64,000 nucleotides of DNA. Source: Branchiostoma floridae (lineage: Eukaryota > Chordata > Leptocardii > Amphioxiformes > Branchiostomatidae). The notes under the pieces were generated by a model, which worked only from the letters and a program-made list of their open reading frames with translations, ran no database searches and was not told the DNA's origin. How positions within the stretch are numbered: position 1 is the first letter of the stretch; the number at the start of each line of letters is the position of its first letter. Where the stretch lies: contig NC_049979.1 of assembly GCF_000003815.2 (NCBI RefSeq), positions 14,803,459-14,867,458 on the forward strand, in the 5' to 3' direction. A program made the position numbers and the translations under genes. This document shows, piece by piece, positions 1 through 11,730 of this stretch.

Positions 1-604
1 GTGAAACGCAGTGTGTGATGCTACCACGTTCCATTGATTGCTAACTGCCACATAGTGCACACTTTTATGTTGAAACACCCCTCACAGTAGCACTCAAAAT
101 AACGATCTAACATCTGCCACTCTGACCAACTTTTGCAATTTTCTTGCCCTTTTCAGGTTTCTTCTAGTTCCAGACCTGAAAGGAAATTTCATGACCTGTC
201 CTGACCTTATTTTTTTCAGCTCCCCACCCCACAAAATTCTTCCACTTCCAGTTTGCAGAAAAGATGTATGACTTTTCTCCTGTTTAAGCAAAGTTGAAAG
301 AGTCAAACAAATGGCTAAGTCTGTAAAGTCTTTGAAATGTGGCCCAGATATTTTTAGCAGATGTTTTTCAGCCCTCAGGTCCTGTTTTTCTTAGCCTCAC
401 AATTCCAGACAAGCTTCTAAAGAAGCTTGAATATTGAAATTCATCCCTCGCAAAATGATTCAATTTGTAGCAAAATTACTACTCTCTTTCCATTTTCTCT
501 TGTACTGGCAGTCAGTTTTCTGTGTGTGTTGTTCCAGTCCATGTGTACGAGAGCTCAACATCACTAATTTCCTTACTGACCTACTACTTCTGCCCATCCA
601 CCAG
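1..604 (+). other. Intron sequence upstream of the MARK exon
   Basis: No exon could be recognised here. It ends in a pyrimidine-rich stretch and an AG at 603-604 that fits the acceptor of the first visible MARK exon. The short reading frames present lack splice support or family resemblance. The gene must continue to the left of the window. Confidence 0.6.
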
Positions 605-1767
605 CACGGCTCCAGGGAAAAGGCCTCATCAGCTACCTTCTCCCACCATCCCGTCGTCACAAACACGCTTTCCCCGCGGCACAGTGAACCGCAGTACGTT
701 CCACGGTGGGACCAGCATACGAGAGCGCCGCCACGCCACGTACAATGGTCCGCCAGCCTCCCCAGGCGGCCCCATGGACACAAATAGCGTAACAGGGTCT
801 CGTAGAAGTTCCACGTCCTTCTTCAGTAAGCTGTCATCCAAGTTTAGCAGAAAGTAAGTGTAATGATCCTTGTTGGCTTCTCCAGACGATGGACTCCCGC
901 CTTTACACTTCACACTGCATTCCATATCATGCCATAGTGTTGTAAATATGTTGCTTGTTCTTCTTGAGGTTGAGGTGAAGTAATTAACTTATTAAAGACC
1001 AATGATCAACTCTTTCACATACAATGTGAGAAATTTTGAAAATCCATCCAGATTTCCCCAATTTTTGCTTAAAGTCTCCCCTACTCTCCTTACAGACATT
1101 TGTTTCAAAGGATGACACATTGAAGATAATTGACATACATCACCTTATACATGATATACATCACATTTTACACACATTCTGAGACCTTGAGTTGCACAGC
1201 ATTTTCAGTTATTCTTGCATTTCTGATTCACCTGTTGGCATAAATCTGCATGGGAAAGAAAACAGATTGTATTTGTGATGAAATTAGTAAACTACGGAAA
1301 TCCTCGTGCATGTATGTGTGTAACCCGCCACACAGCCCATTAACAAACACACCCTAACACCCACATATACCATCATGTTGGTCCGCATGCTAAGAATGTA
1401 GCTCACTGACGAAATCAGTCCTTCTTTCCGTGAAAGGTCGGTTGCTGAAGAGACAGACAAGGACAAGCCGCGGTCGCTGCGCTTCACGTGGAGCATGAAG
1501 ACCACGAGTTCTATGGACCCCAACGAGATGATGAAGGAAATTCGCAAGGTCTTGGATGCCAACCAAGTGGATTACGAACAGCGGGAGAAGTACCTCCTGT
1601 TCTGCGTCTATGGGGACGCAAGGGACGACAACCTTGTGCAGTGGGAGATGGAGGTCTGCAAGCTCCCTCGGCTCTCACTCAACGGCGTGCGCTTCAAGCG
1701 CATCTCTGGAACCTCCATTGGCTTCAAGAACATTGCTTCTAAAATAGCAAACGAACTGAAGTTGTAA
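605..1767 (+). CDS. MARK: MARK/Par-1 microtubule-affinity-regulating kinase, C-terminal part (partial gene)
   Basis: MARK/Par-1 is a Ser/Thr kinase that phosphorylates microtubule-associated proteins and controls cell polarity; its C-terminal KA1 domain binds acidic membrane lipids. Two exons are visible: 605-853 and 1437-1767. The first encodes the Ser-rich spacer with the MARK hallmark FPRG...RSTFHGG and the basic [10 protein letters not shown] segment. The second encodes the KA1 domain, beginning near [15 protein letters not shown] and ending in IANELKL then TAA. The join is in frame: exon 1 ends AA, completed by G of exon 2 to Lys, and both splice sites are canonical (gtaagt donor, pyrimidine-rich acceptor). 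Kinase and UBA domains lie upstream of the window. Which vertebrate MARK (1-4) it matches cannot be said; a single invertebrate orthologue is likely. Confidence 0.93.
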
Positions 1768-3165
1768 TGACGTTGCTAGTGTTGACCTTTACTGTGTAGA
1801 CGCTTCCGACTTCAGTGTTGCGCTGTGTGCCGCAGGGGAAGGGATGCTGCAGCACTCACCATCATGTCTCCTTGTTGTGACCTGTACCAAACAAAGCTGC
1901 CAGAAGGGAGGCTTTAAGGTCAGCTAGGGAAGAAACTGTAAGTGCATGTAACAGGTGGAGGAAAAGGGTTAAAAAAGCAAGGTGGCGAGAGAGAGATAGG
2001 ATAATTGCTGTGATGCGACCCAGCGTACTATACTAGAGAAACAGGCGCTGGAGGTCGTAGTCATGAAAATTGGTGTTTTAAGTGTAATTTTCAGAGCATG
2101 TAGGAAAATATTTAACAGAAAAAAACATAGTTTTGACCTCCGTAAATCAGGGCAGTAACAAATCATGCCAAGTAGATGGCAGTCCCACTGTTGATTGTTA
2201 GAGTGTTAGGCTAAGATAAACTGTTGGTCATGAGAAGCTACAGATTACAGACCATAGGAATCTTAGTTCCAACATACCAGATTGTAAATTGGTAAAAGAA
2301 TAATCTGTACATTTTCTATAAGCCACATTAGAACTGATGTGTCAGAGAATCTGCATATCTGACAATGTCTGCAATAGACGTTAGTATAACGAGCTCCCGT
2401 GTCGAAGGGTTGTTTCCCATTCGACATGCGTGCAAGCTGTACCATATCCGTGCAACGAGCCCTCTTCTCTACTTGCCAAAAGTAGAATGATTCTTGCTCC
2501 CATCCACACATGCTGTAAGGTATGCTTGTAAGGTCGCCATTGCCTGCATGTATATATGAGATATCTGGGAGCCCTGCAGAAGGGCAGTGCAACTAGGAAG
2601 GAACCATCGTCACTACTTCTCCTGTTCTGTCAGCACGCTCTGTAGTTACTAACTAGTAGGGAGTATATGCCAGGCTTTGATTACAATGTAGATGTGGTTC
2701 CTGTTGTTTTTTTGCTAGCCACGATGCTGGAGCCATGCATTTTTATTGCCTTCAGATTCTTTACATGGCCTTAGAACCTTGTGTTTGTACTGTTTTTAAT
2801 TCTATTTAGCTGTAGTTGGATTTTTGGAATTCAGTATACAAAACATGTTGCCTATTTCAAACTGCAAGAATTGGACTCGATTTATGTACAAAATCTATTT
2901 ATGGGCAATAATAATGTATATTTGTAAAACAAGTGTCATAGACCAGTCTTGAATTGTGTAAATGTACATATTCTGATGTTAGCAGCCTGTGTTGCATCGC
3001 TCAGAATGTCGGAACCCTAGAATTCTGAAAGGCGGCGTTAAGCCATGCACACTGCAATCCAGGTAGTTATTACAGGCACGTGCACCCCCACCCCTTACCT
3101 ACTGTACATGTACAGACCATTTCATTTTTGGTTTTCTGGTAATCCAATTTTCTGACTCAAATAAA
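1768..3165 (+). other. Probable MARK 3' untranslated region
   Basis: About 1.4 kb follows the stop codon with no plausible coding exon. It is AT-rich and ends near a canonical AATAAA at 3160-3165, so a long 3'UTR is the simplest reading. The reading frames on either strand resemble no known family. Confidence 0.55.
3160..3165 (+). terminator. AATAAA polyadenylation signal, probably of MARK
   Basis: A canonical AATAAA hexamer about 1.4 kb downstream of the MARK stop. Earlier cleavage sites are possible; transcript ends were not available. Confidence 0.4.
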
Positions 3166-3529
3166 GGGTTCCCTTTGACCAAGTGAACCTGAGGAATGGT
3201 GTTGGTGTGTTTGACTGCTTTCATTGAAATGTATGCAACATAAACAAATGTCACGATTAGATCAGCCACACTTTTTGTAGAGCTTTTCACGTCACTTCTA
3301 GGGTGAAGATTCTCCATGCTGATTTGGCAACTGACTTCAACTAGGACTGATTGAAGAATTTGAGGCACAAGGGCAAACTAGTCTTAGAAGTTAGATCCCA
3401 AGGTGTAATATAACCAACTAGAGTTCCACGAACACATACCTTTGCCAAATAACAAGGTTTGTTATGTAGAATGATGTCTGTAGACAAATGCGTTACTCAT
3501 TTCATTTTCTTTATAATCATATGCTTGGA

Positions 3530-4150
3530 GTTGGTTTATAAAATTTCAACATTGATTATGCAAATTAGATCCCAAGTTACCATTAATCGATATCAAATTG
3601 TATCAAGTATTACTTAAGCTATCAGCATACCAAAAATCATGATGATCCTTTGATCCATTCTTGACTTATTCTCTTTCAGTCTTTAATAAAATACACCCCT
3701 TACTCTCTTCCCTCTTTCTCAGTTACATATGTGACAACTTTGATGAAAGTACTATAATGAAATGCAGTGGGTTTTTGTACTTTTCCTAATTGATTATGCA
3801 AATTAGCTGTTGATTTGCATAATTGGTATCTCATTATGTAGGTCTTCACTTACGCTACCTAAATACCAAAAAACATGATGATCCGTCAACATGTTCATAT
3901 TTTCTCATTAATAATGCAAATGAGGTCATCATTTGCATAATTGATATCTATAGCCATTTCTCTCCTTCCCAGCTACATATGTGACAAGTTTTAAAGTCCT
4001 ATCATGGAATGCTGTGGATTTATAAATTTTCCTAATTAATTATGCAAATGAGCTGTTGATGTGCATAATTAGTATCTCATTATGTAAGTCATCACTCATT
4101 CTATCTACATACCAAAAATCATGACGATCCGTCAACATGTTGTAGAGTTA
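3530..4150 (+). repeat. Diverged direct repeats rich in ATGCAAAT-type octamers
   Basis: Around three imperfect copies of a unit of roughly 240 bp can be read by eye. Each contains a 'gattatgcaaatta' or 'attatgcaaatgag' core, a 'catAccaaaaa(t)catgatgatcc' block and an 'acatatgtgacaa' block. The best pair is about 3720-3900 against 3960-4150. The octamer occurs in both orientations. This is probably an old tandemly amplified interspersed repeat; the family is not known to me. Confidence 0.6.
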
Positions 4151-4164
4151 TTTCGTCCAAAGTT

Positions 4165-4357
4165 GAGTTTCTGCTGCAGTACCTTAGCAAGCCGCTAGGG
4201 GGTCCATTATCAAACTTGACCTTCGTTTCCCGATCCCTACCCACCTACCAAATATCATCAGGATCCATCCCAGGCTTCTCGAGTTATGCTGTTAACACAC
4301 ACATAGACACACAAACACATCCAAAACCTAACCTTAGCCATTCTGGCAAAGGTAAAA
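4165..4357 (+). repeat. Interspersed repeat, copy 1 ('gccgctaggggg' family)
   Basis: This copy carries the order: ctgcagtaccttagcaag, gccgctagggggtccattatc, cctacccacctaccaaatatcat, ctcgagttatgctgtt, a CA-rich stretch and 'aaccttagccattctggcaa'. The same order is seen near 6217-6365 and 6490-6692, so it is a dispersed repeat. A SINE-like or MITE-like nature is possible but not shown. Confidence 0.65.
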
Positions 4358-5178
4358 TTGTCGCAGTGGTTTTAGTCTATTGTCCAGGTTTGTGCGGCAA
4401 CCCCTCAGCTCCAAAACCATAACTCCACAAATGTGCGTTTTAGTTGTATGAAACTGTTCAGAAGTCACCCTCAAGCTTAAAGCATCGAGAAACAAGTACC
4501 ATTTCCACCACCCTGTCACAATTGCAAGGGGGTAGGCACTACTTCTAAATTTGCACAAAGCCCACCATACCACATATTTATCTAGAACATTTTATATAAT
4601 ATTCCCTGGAGAATCCCTTCTTTACTTTTTTGTAGACAGTCAATGAAAACATGTCTGGATATATATATCTTTCAACCACATTTTTAACAATGTACATTAT
4701 GTACTTATTGTCTAACTGTGAATTCAGACATCCATAGAAAAAAGTAACCGATATCGTTTCAAATTTCCCTTACGCCTTGTAACCTGAATTCCTTACAGCT
4801 GTTCATCAGTTCATATTCAATTTGATGACAGAGTGATAACACGCCTACTCACAATAGGGGATGTGTTAAAAAGTCCGAATGTTTGAAGTGTAGCCACAAC
4901 TTGACTGTACATTAAATATATGTAAGTCAATTGGGAACAATGTCCCAAGCTCTGCTCTACTACCTCATGTTCCTTGTATCTCTATGTACACCCAAAAGAT
5001 TTTCCACAAAATCACCTCCGTGTAATTTCTGCTGGGTAATTGTCTTCTGAATTAGCTCTGCCCCAAATCTCACAACCATATGATATAAAAGGTAAGATAC
5101 ATGTTCTACATAGTTCAAGCTGACTCTTTGGAGACAGACTTGAATGCATGAAGGCTTTGAGACTGAAAATGGCTTTTA

Positions 5179-5756
5179 CGAGGGGTGTTCAAAAGTAATA
5201 ACTCTGACCCACTTCCAGTTGTCTGATCTAGATGAAATTTTGCATGTGTAATGATTTATATCTCTATACTTTCATGTTGCAAAAAAGAGCTCTGAACTAA
5301 TTGTGGTTTCTGATTTACTGGTGTTTGAACTGAGTTAGGTGTGAAATGGACCAGGTGTGAAATGGAGCCAGTTGAGTGTCGCGCAGTGATCCGGTTTTTG
5401 TATTTGAAAGGACGCACACCAAAGGAGACTTTTGATGAAATGAAAGAAACTTATGGTGATGATGCCCCATCATATGACCTTGTAAAACGCTGGCAACTTG
5501 AATTCAAACATGGCCGGAAGTCTGTGGAAACAGCTCCCAGACCTGGTCGTCCCTCTTCTGCCATTGATGAGGCATCTGTTGGAGGACCAACCTGGGGTGT
5601 CCTACAAAAACGGTGTCCAGAGCTGCATCAAACGATGGGAGAAATACATAACTCTGGGTGGTTCCTATGAAGAGAAAGACTAATAACTGTGCCAAGTTTC
5701 ATTAATCTCCTGCTGTGGGAAATGAGTCAGAGTTATTACTTATTGAACGCCCCTCG
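5179..5756 (+). mobile_element. Internally deleted mariner-type element with TIRs and TA target sites
   Basis: A 578-bp element bounded by TA at 5177-5178 and 5757-5758. The left end reads cgaggggtgttcaaaagtaa; the right end is its near-perfect inverted copy (ending ttgaacgcccctcg). Inverted similarity extends about 30 bp. The TA duplication and the inner sequence, which encodes both ends of a mariner transposase, identify it as a non-autonomous deletion derivative that would need transposase in trans. Confidence 0.88.
5362..5683 (+). pseudogene. Remnant mariner transposase: N-terminal HTH joined to C-terminal tail
   Basis: The frame from 5362 encodes a mariner-type N-terminal DNA-binding region of about 70 residues: CRAVIRFLYLKGRTP, then PSYDLVKRWQLEFKHGRKS and the linker PRPGRPSS. 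Near 5580 the sequence jumps to another frame encoding the family's last ~25 residues (SCIKRWEKYITLGGSY...) and a stop at 5681-5683. The catalytic D,D(34)D domain is absent. Usual length is about 340 residues, so roughly 70% has been removed. It cannot encode an active transposase; expression of the HTH part alone is unproven. Confidence 0.85.
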
Positions 5757-6099
5757 TAAAAGACTACTGCAAGGACAGCTCAAATTGAGACCATGTAGTG
5801 AAAAGAGAGATGACAGTGTACCTACCTCTCAAACTCAAAGGAAGGAGAAGAATACAGACTAAGACCGTTGTTATGTACATAAGCCCATCATTTTGGCTTG
5901 CCAAGTTGATCATATGGCCTAAGGGTCAACTAACACATTTGCAAGGTCTGACCTTTACACCTCTGAAATATCAGGTTGCTCACAGTACTGACTGATCATA
6001 GGCCAGTCCAATTCGTGGACCAGGAACCCCTCAACTGTGGTGACAGCTGCTAAGGTGGAGTGGGGTTGTACTGCTTCAGAAGTTTTCGACAAGAATGCT

Positions 6100-6692
6100 A
6101 TCCCTACACTAGCCGCTAGGGGGCCCAAACTTATGTCACTAACTCCTGAGCACAACAGCTATCTAACACCCAAAACTCGTGGCCATACCATGTTCAGAAG
6201 ATGGAAAAACACACCCGGAAGTTGCGCTGCAGTACCAAGGGAAGCCGCTAGGGGGCCCATTATCGAACTCCCCCTTCGTTTCCCAGACCCCTACCCACCC
6301 ACCAAATACCAGCTGCATCCGTCGAAGTCTTCTCGAGTTATGCTGTCCGCAGACAAAAGTTTGCAATTAAACCGGCGCCCGCACGTCCATGAAAGCCACT
6401 AGGGGGCCCAAACTCGCAGCAATCACTCCCTGCTTTAAGGGCTCCCTAACGCTCAAAAGTCACGACCGCAGCATGTCCGGAACGCGAGATATCAAGCATG
6501 CAGGTCCTGCTGCAGTACCTTAGCAAGCCGCTAGGAGGCCCATTATCGAACTCGACCTTCGTCTTCCACACCCCTACCCACCCACCAAATATCAGCTGCA
6601 TCCATCGAAGTCCTCTCGAGTTATGCTGCTCACAAACGGGGAGAACCACACCACCAAACCGAAAACATAACCTTAGCCATTCTGGCAAAGGT
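6100..6692 (+). repeat. Two further copies of the 'gccgctaggggg' repeat and related fragments
   Basis: Copies at about 6217-6365 and 6490-6692 share the blocks described for 4165-4357, including 'aaccttagccattctggcaaag' at the right end. Two shorter fragments at about 6108-6195 and 6395-6480 share 'gc(c)actagggggcccaaact'. GC content is higher than in surrounding DNA. Reading frames here are repeat-derived shadows. Confidence 0.6.
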
Positions 6693-6699
6693 AATTATA

Positions 6700-8497
6700 A
6701 GTAGCTGTCACCAGGTGTCTGATGCTTGTGTGTTACACTGAAGGGCAAAGCTCATAGTCTTCGATAGCATCATATTCAACTTGTTGATGAACTCACAGCT
6801 TTTGGATCCTGGAAGACAAGGAAAATTTGTGATGATTTGCCCAAGATTCAAGAAAGTAACTTTTATTATAAGTATAGCACAGTGCAATCTTGCACCTGCT
6901 GAAAGTAAGGCATCTTCTAGTGGTGACTTTATTCCTTATCAGCCTCTGCATCAAACTGCAAACCTGAAGGAGGAATATCAAATTATTAAAAAGGCCAATT
7001 TAGTTGCATTCAGGGACAACAGAAAGGATCATGGGGGATTAAAGCGGGAAAATGTAGTGGGAGAATTGCAAAAAAATCACCCATGAAAAAGAAAAGACAT
7101 ATTAAACCTGACAAAAAATGTGCCGTTTTCAATTCTGTAATATGATAATTCAGCACCTGGAGCCAATAATATGTAACAGGTACCGACATTTCTTCATGTT
7201 TACCTTTGCTTTGCAAGACTAGTGGAAACGACTATTGGACAGCAGTCCTTTTGCATGGCAGTGTAAATGTCAACTGATGTTTGGTGGCATCAAAGTGCTG
7301 ATAAGTTAAGGATTAGATTCAGACATGCAAGATTAGCATCTACCCCTACAAAATGGTCATTTGACCTCCACACAATGCCAAAATGTTGGACAACTGTTAT
7401 TCTCCAAGCAGTAGTTAGGTTCGATAGTGGTTGAGATTTCTAAATTCTGCTGCGCTCTCCTTCCAGCCACTACTATCCCAGTGACCATGCCTCTGAAGAC
7501 CATGGTATGATATGAAAGACTTGTCTGCACCTGTCTACAATGGAGGTCAGATGGCAAGGACTTGTGCTGTTGCCATGGCAAGGAGATGTGGTTGGTATCA
7601 CCACAGAGTTCATGGAATGCTGTCACTCATACTAGTCCTGGGCTGCCAGTGCTGAGCCTGACATTTATCCATTGCTGGGTCATCAGCAGTGAAGTAAGGC
7701 TATACCAGCTTACCTGACTTGACATAAATGGACATTCATTGGATGATCTCAAATCAGACCTACACATGTATGATGTACCTCATCATGAAAATAGTTGGAA
7801 GACAAAAGTAGTTGAGAATGCAAAGACTTGTATGTCTTTGTTGGCATCCTAATTGCATAACTGCCACTTTCTGATAAGGGGTCAACAAAAATTAGTCGGC
7901 AGTAGTCAGTATCACTGCTGATGCTAATACAATGAAATATGCCATTGATGGCAGGTGTAGACATGTCAATCATATGGTCTTGGGATGGATGTTCTGTGTT
8001 TGAAATCAATTTTGCAAAACAAATACATGTAGTAGCATGGTATTCATCCCCATTTGAGCTCTAGTTAGCAAAATAGACTGACGAATGAAGCTCAGGACAG
8101 CTATCATTTGGTTATCAACCACATTTATTTTTGTATGCTCTTCAATATAATGCTTCTTTGCCTTAAGGTACACAGTATAGCACAGAAAGTCCAAGCTCTC
8201 ATAGGTACATGTTAATTATATTTTCATATTTCAAAACTGTCACCTGTCAGATGTTGGTTGAACTGCAGAAAGTTGCTCACTCAGCAGCATAAGGTAAAAT
8301 ACCAGTAGTACATACATACACATAATCATAATATATACAAGTTTATGTCAATGTTGACAGGTAGATGTTTGTCATAAATATGTTTGTCATACATTTTCAC
8401 ACAGTACATCCACTGTGAAGTATGATGTAGTGTTAGAAATGTCACAACTTCCAAGCTGCATGACCTACGTTTCCCTGTCATCATCATCCTAGCCCTG
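6700..8497. other. Spacer between the repeats and XRCC3; no gene recognised
   Basis: AT-rich sequence in which no exon with family resemblance was found on either strand. The right part probably contains the 3'UTR of XRCC3, which is transcribed leftward. Short open frames at 6781-7086 and 7357-7626 have no recognisable motif or splice context. Confidence 0.5.
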
Positions 8498-11321
8498 TCA
8501 TCTTAACCCTTTGACCCCCTGCGCATCCACTATGTAATATGACGTAGTGTTGGGGAGATGAGGGGAGAACATGACCTCCAGACTCCGTACCACGGCAGGG
8601 CTGCCGTCAGCACACTGCAGGGTGTGCTCCGTCCTGGATACCATCAGCCGTGTGGTCACCAGACTGGACCACACCAGACCCAGGGCTGGAATCACTTTCT
8701 GGGAGCTGGCAAAAACAGATAAGATAGATGTACTTTAGTTCAATTCAAAACTGAATCAAGTAAAATATTCTTCCTGTACTTGGAAACTTGAAAAGTAGCA
8801 ATAAAACATTGTTGAAAAAGCTTTATCTTGTACATATAATGTATTTGTAATATTTGAATTCTTAAAAGTAGAGTCTACACATAACTTTCAATATTAATAT
8901 CCTTCAAAGAAAAAAGCCAATCCTAAAGGAATCCCAGAGCAAAATGTACTCCAGTGGATTGACTGGAGAGCGTAATTACAATTTGTATAGAATCTAGGAA
9001 TATATGGACATGGATGAATCTAGAGATAAACAGAATCTATACACAACCTTGAGATGTTGCCATTTCCTCTTCTCTTACCGACAACTGCTGACACCTTCAG
9101 AGAATCAGAGGACACATATTATGTTTCAGGTATAGCATGTTGATAAGCTCACATCAACTATTATGAGAATTCATTTCCTCAAGCATGGACTTTTCAAAGT
9201 TGCCATTACTATATTACCCTCATACCCTGCAAAAGTGAGGTATGAAGAGTCATAAACATAATTCACCCAAGGTTTCAAGTGCTACAAAGCCAGCTGGTGG
9301 CCAAGTTCCAAATTCTTTTTATTCTAGTGAAAGCAAAGAGTTACACATTCAACATTCCAAACAGTAGTTTCCATTTGAAAAGAAAAATGCTGAAATCCAC
9401 AGCCTACGCACGTACCTGGTTAATACACACCACTGGCACATTGTACTTCTGGCTGACTGTCCTCAGCTGTGCACCCAGCGACTGCAGGTCCTTTGCCCTC
9501 CTAGTGGTCTCCCGGCTCTCATACTCACCACGAAACAGTGCAGCAATGGAGTCTATCACCACAAGCTTTACAACTCCCCTCTCCAGTAGGATAGGGAGTC
9601 TGGACTGGATACATTTGGACAGTTGGTCCTATTGGACGTAGAAAGTTGGATATTACATGCATTATAATATAATCAATGTAATCAAATACTGTTAACGACT
9701 ACTTCTAGCACTACTACTATTCATTGTGCAAAGATGCATGTTTAAAGGTCAAACATTTTAACCATTCTTAATGGACCCTACATTCAAAAATTTGATCTGT
9801 TCAAACTGAAAATTATGTTATGGCCTGTGACACCTTGTCTGCTGTGTGCTCAACAAATATCTGGTCAGAGAATCTGATTTTCTTGGTGACTTCCAAAGGG
9901 GCGAGGCCTCTTGCAGGAAACTGTTGAGCAATCTGGGCTAGCCTCTTGCTGGGGAAAGCATCCTCTGTACAGATGTACACTGCACCTTGAGTATCAAACA
10001 GACATAAAAGTAACATATTAAAGAGACACAATCACAACAATTATGTACACATATGATAAAGAAAACTGAATTAGGGAATTCTCATACATACCATATCATT
10101 ACTGTTACAGTAATATATGTGTGATAAATCAGTCATAATTAGTAATATTTTATGGCATTACTGTATGAAGTAATTCTTCACTTCCTACCACTATACCAAC
10201 AAGAAACAAAGAAATCTTTACCAACCTGCATCCAGCCCTCCCCATTCCTCTGGCAGTTGCACAGTCAGACACAGCTGCAGCCCAAACTGCGTCTTCCCTG
10301 CACTGCTCTCTCCTGAGATCTCTGTCAGACCCTGGCATGGGATGCCACCTCGCAGGAACTCATCCAAAACTGGACAGCCCAGGCTGAGGAACCTGACCTT
10401 CAGATCAGCTGGGCAGTCACCTAGCAACAGCTGTAATGCTGGGGTTGGAAGAAGACAGTGAGTCGTTAATCTAACACCATGTACTACAGCTGTGTACTTC
10501 ATGTGACATCTGCATCCTACCTAGACTCCAAAGTAGTCTCTACTAAATGATACTGTTTTACTCAGTGTCCCACATCCATGCATGTGTGCCCTGCTGTGTC
10601 TTACCTGTAGCAGCATGGATCCTTTGTCGGACTGCTTCAGACACTTCCCTCACCAGGTGTCCCACATCCTTGGCCGACAGGTGAGTCAGACGCTCCAGGT
10701 CAGCTGAGGAGAACCTTAATACCTCTGCATACCTGTGGAGCTTGGCTGAAGGAGCGCAGATATTAATTAAGTATGTACTACAAAATGTAACTGCCACTGT
10801 ATCCAGATCGTCTTTACGTGTTGGCCAAACAACGTGCAAAATAGTGGTCATAGCAAACTATGATTTTTATTGAAATTTAACGTGAGCTTTTTTGTGACAC
10901 AATCAGTCATCTTACAGTTACCATAACAGGAAACAGCTGCCACTCTTATACTATCAACTCAAAGTCTTGTTAACTTCATTTCTTATACTATCATAAAACC
11001 TAGGCGCGGCGACTGTTGCAGCACTTCATTTGCATCCAGTCTAACGTGTTACATATATAACCAAGTCATATATATGCATTTAATTGCCCTAGCAACAACT
11101 GTTCTAAATCAGTGAAAGAGTTCTAAACCATGTTAGACAAATTATAGGAGAGTGAAATGTACAAACAGCAAGAGTGAAGATCGGGAGCTTACAGGCAAAT
11201 TTTATGCCCATCATCCCGAAGATGGTGTCATGTGAGGATGTATCAGCATTTACTCCACCTTACCTTTCCTGACAGCAGTCAGTATTCTGGGGTGCAGTAC
11301 CAAGCCTTGTACATCTCCCAT
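8498..11321 (-). CDS. XRCC3: XRCC3, RAD51 paralogue of homologous recombination
   Basis: XRCC3 pairs with RAD51C (CX3 complex) and supports RAD51-dependent strand exchange and Holliday-junction processing. Exons in transcription order: 11321-11264, 10745-10605, 10438-10226, 9985-9834, 9628-9416 and last 8705-8498. Phases agree for the first five. The start at 11321 has an in-frame TGA just upstream. Residues 1-60 carry the helix-hairpin-like N-terminus (...[15 protein letters not shown]), Walker A GESSAGKT is at 109-116, then [11 protein letters not shown], and Walker B LVVID ends at Asp214. The last exon encodes VIPALGLVW...[13 protein letters not shown]. The incoming phase of the last exon does not match the Q of VVCINQ at 9416, so at least one short exon (about 15-25 residues) between 8706 and 9415 is not resolved; 9094-9079 has a strong donor but does not restore the frame alone. 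Confidence 0.92.
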
Positions 11322-11730
11322 CCCTCACGGATAAGCAGCTTCGGTTGTATCCCCGCCAGGAGAACTTCTACAGGAGAGCGCACATCTTCACCTTAGACAT
11401 TTTAGCGCCATTTTGAATTTCCCTCTGCGTTGACAACATGAGAAGGCGAATGAATGTTGACAGACTTCTAAAAAATATCCCATCATAATGGCATAATTTG
11501 ATAAGTGCTTTCCTGAATGCAGACTTAAATTCTTAATCTCTTCAAAATACTGTTTTATTTGCAGCAATACGATACTTTATTGATTGTCATCCTTGTACTC
11601 CCTGTTTGTTCTGTGGTGATCACTAATGACGTCACTTTCCAACATGGCAGACGACGTCCAGAAATGAGAGAACTGTTGTTTTTTTCTTTGAAATTTGGCC
11701 AATAAATGTATTCTATTTGCATTCCGAGCC
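11322..11730. promoter_or_regulatory. Shared head-to-head promoter of XRCC3 and RAB3GAP2
   Basis: Only about 409 bp separate the XRCC3 start codon (leftward) from the proposed RAB3GAP2 start codon (rightward). Both 5'UTRs and any core promoter elements must fit here. No convincing TATA box was identified. A bidirectional promoter is inferred from spacing. Confidence 0.5.

Noticed and set aside
1488-1747. Alternative frames across the MARK KA1 exon
   Set aside because: The frame starting 1495 continues the conserved KA1 domain; the others are shifted shadows.
6781-7086. 101-residue plus-strand frame in the XRCC3-MARK spacer
   Set aside because: No motif, no splice context, low-complexity Lys/Asn content; likely chance.
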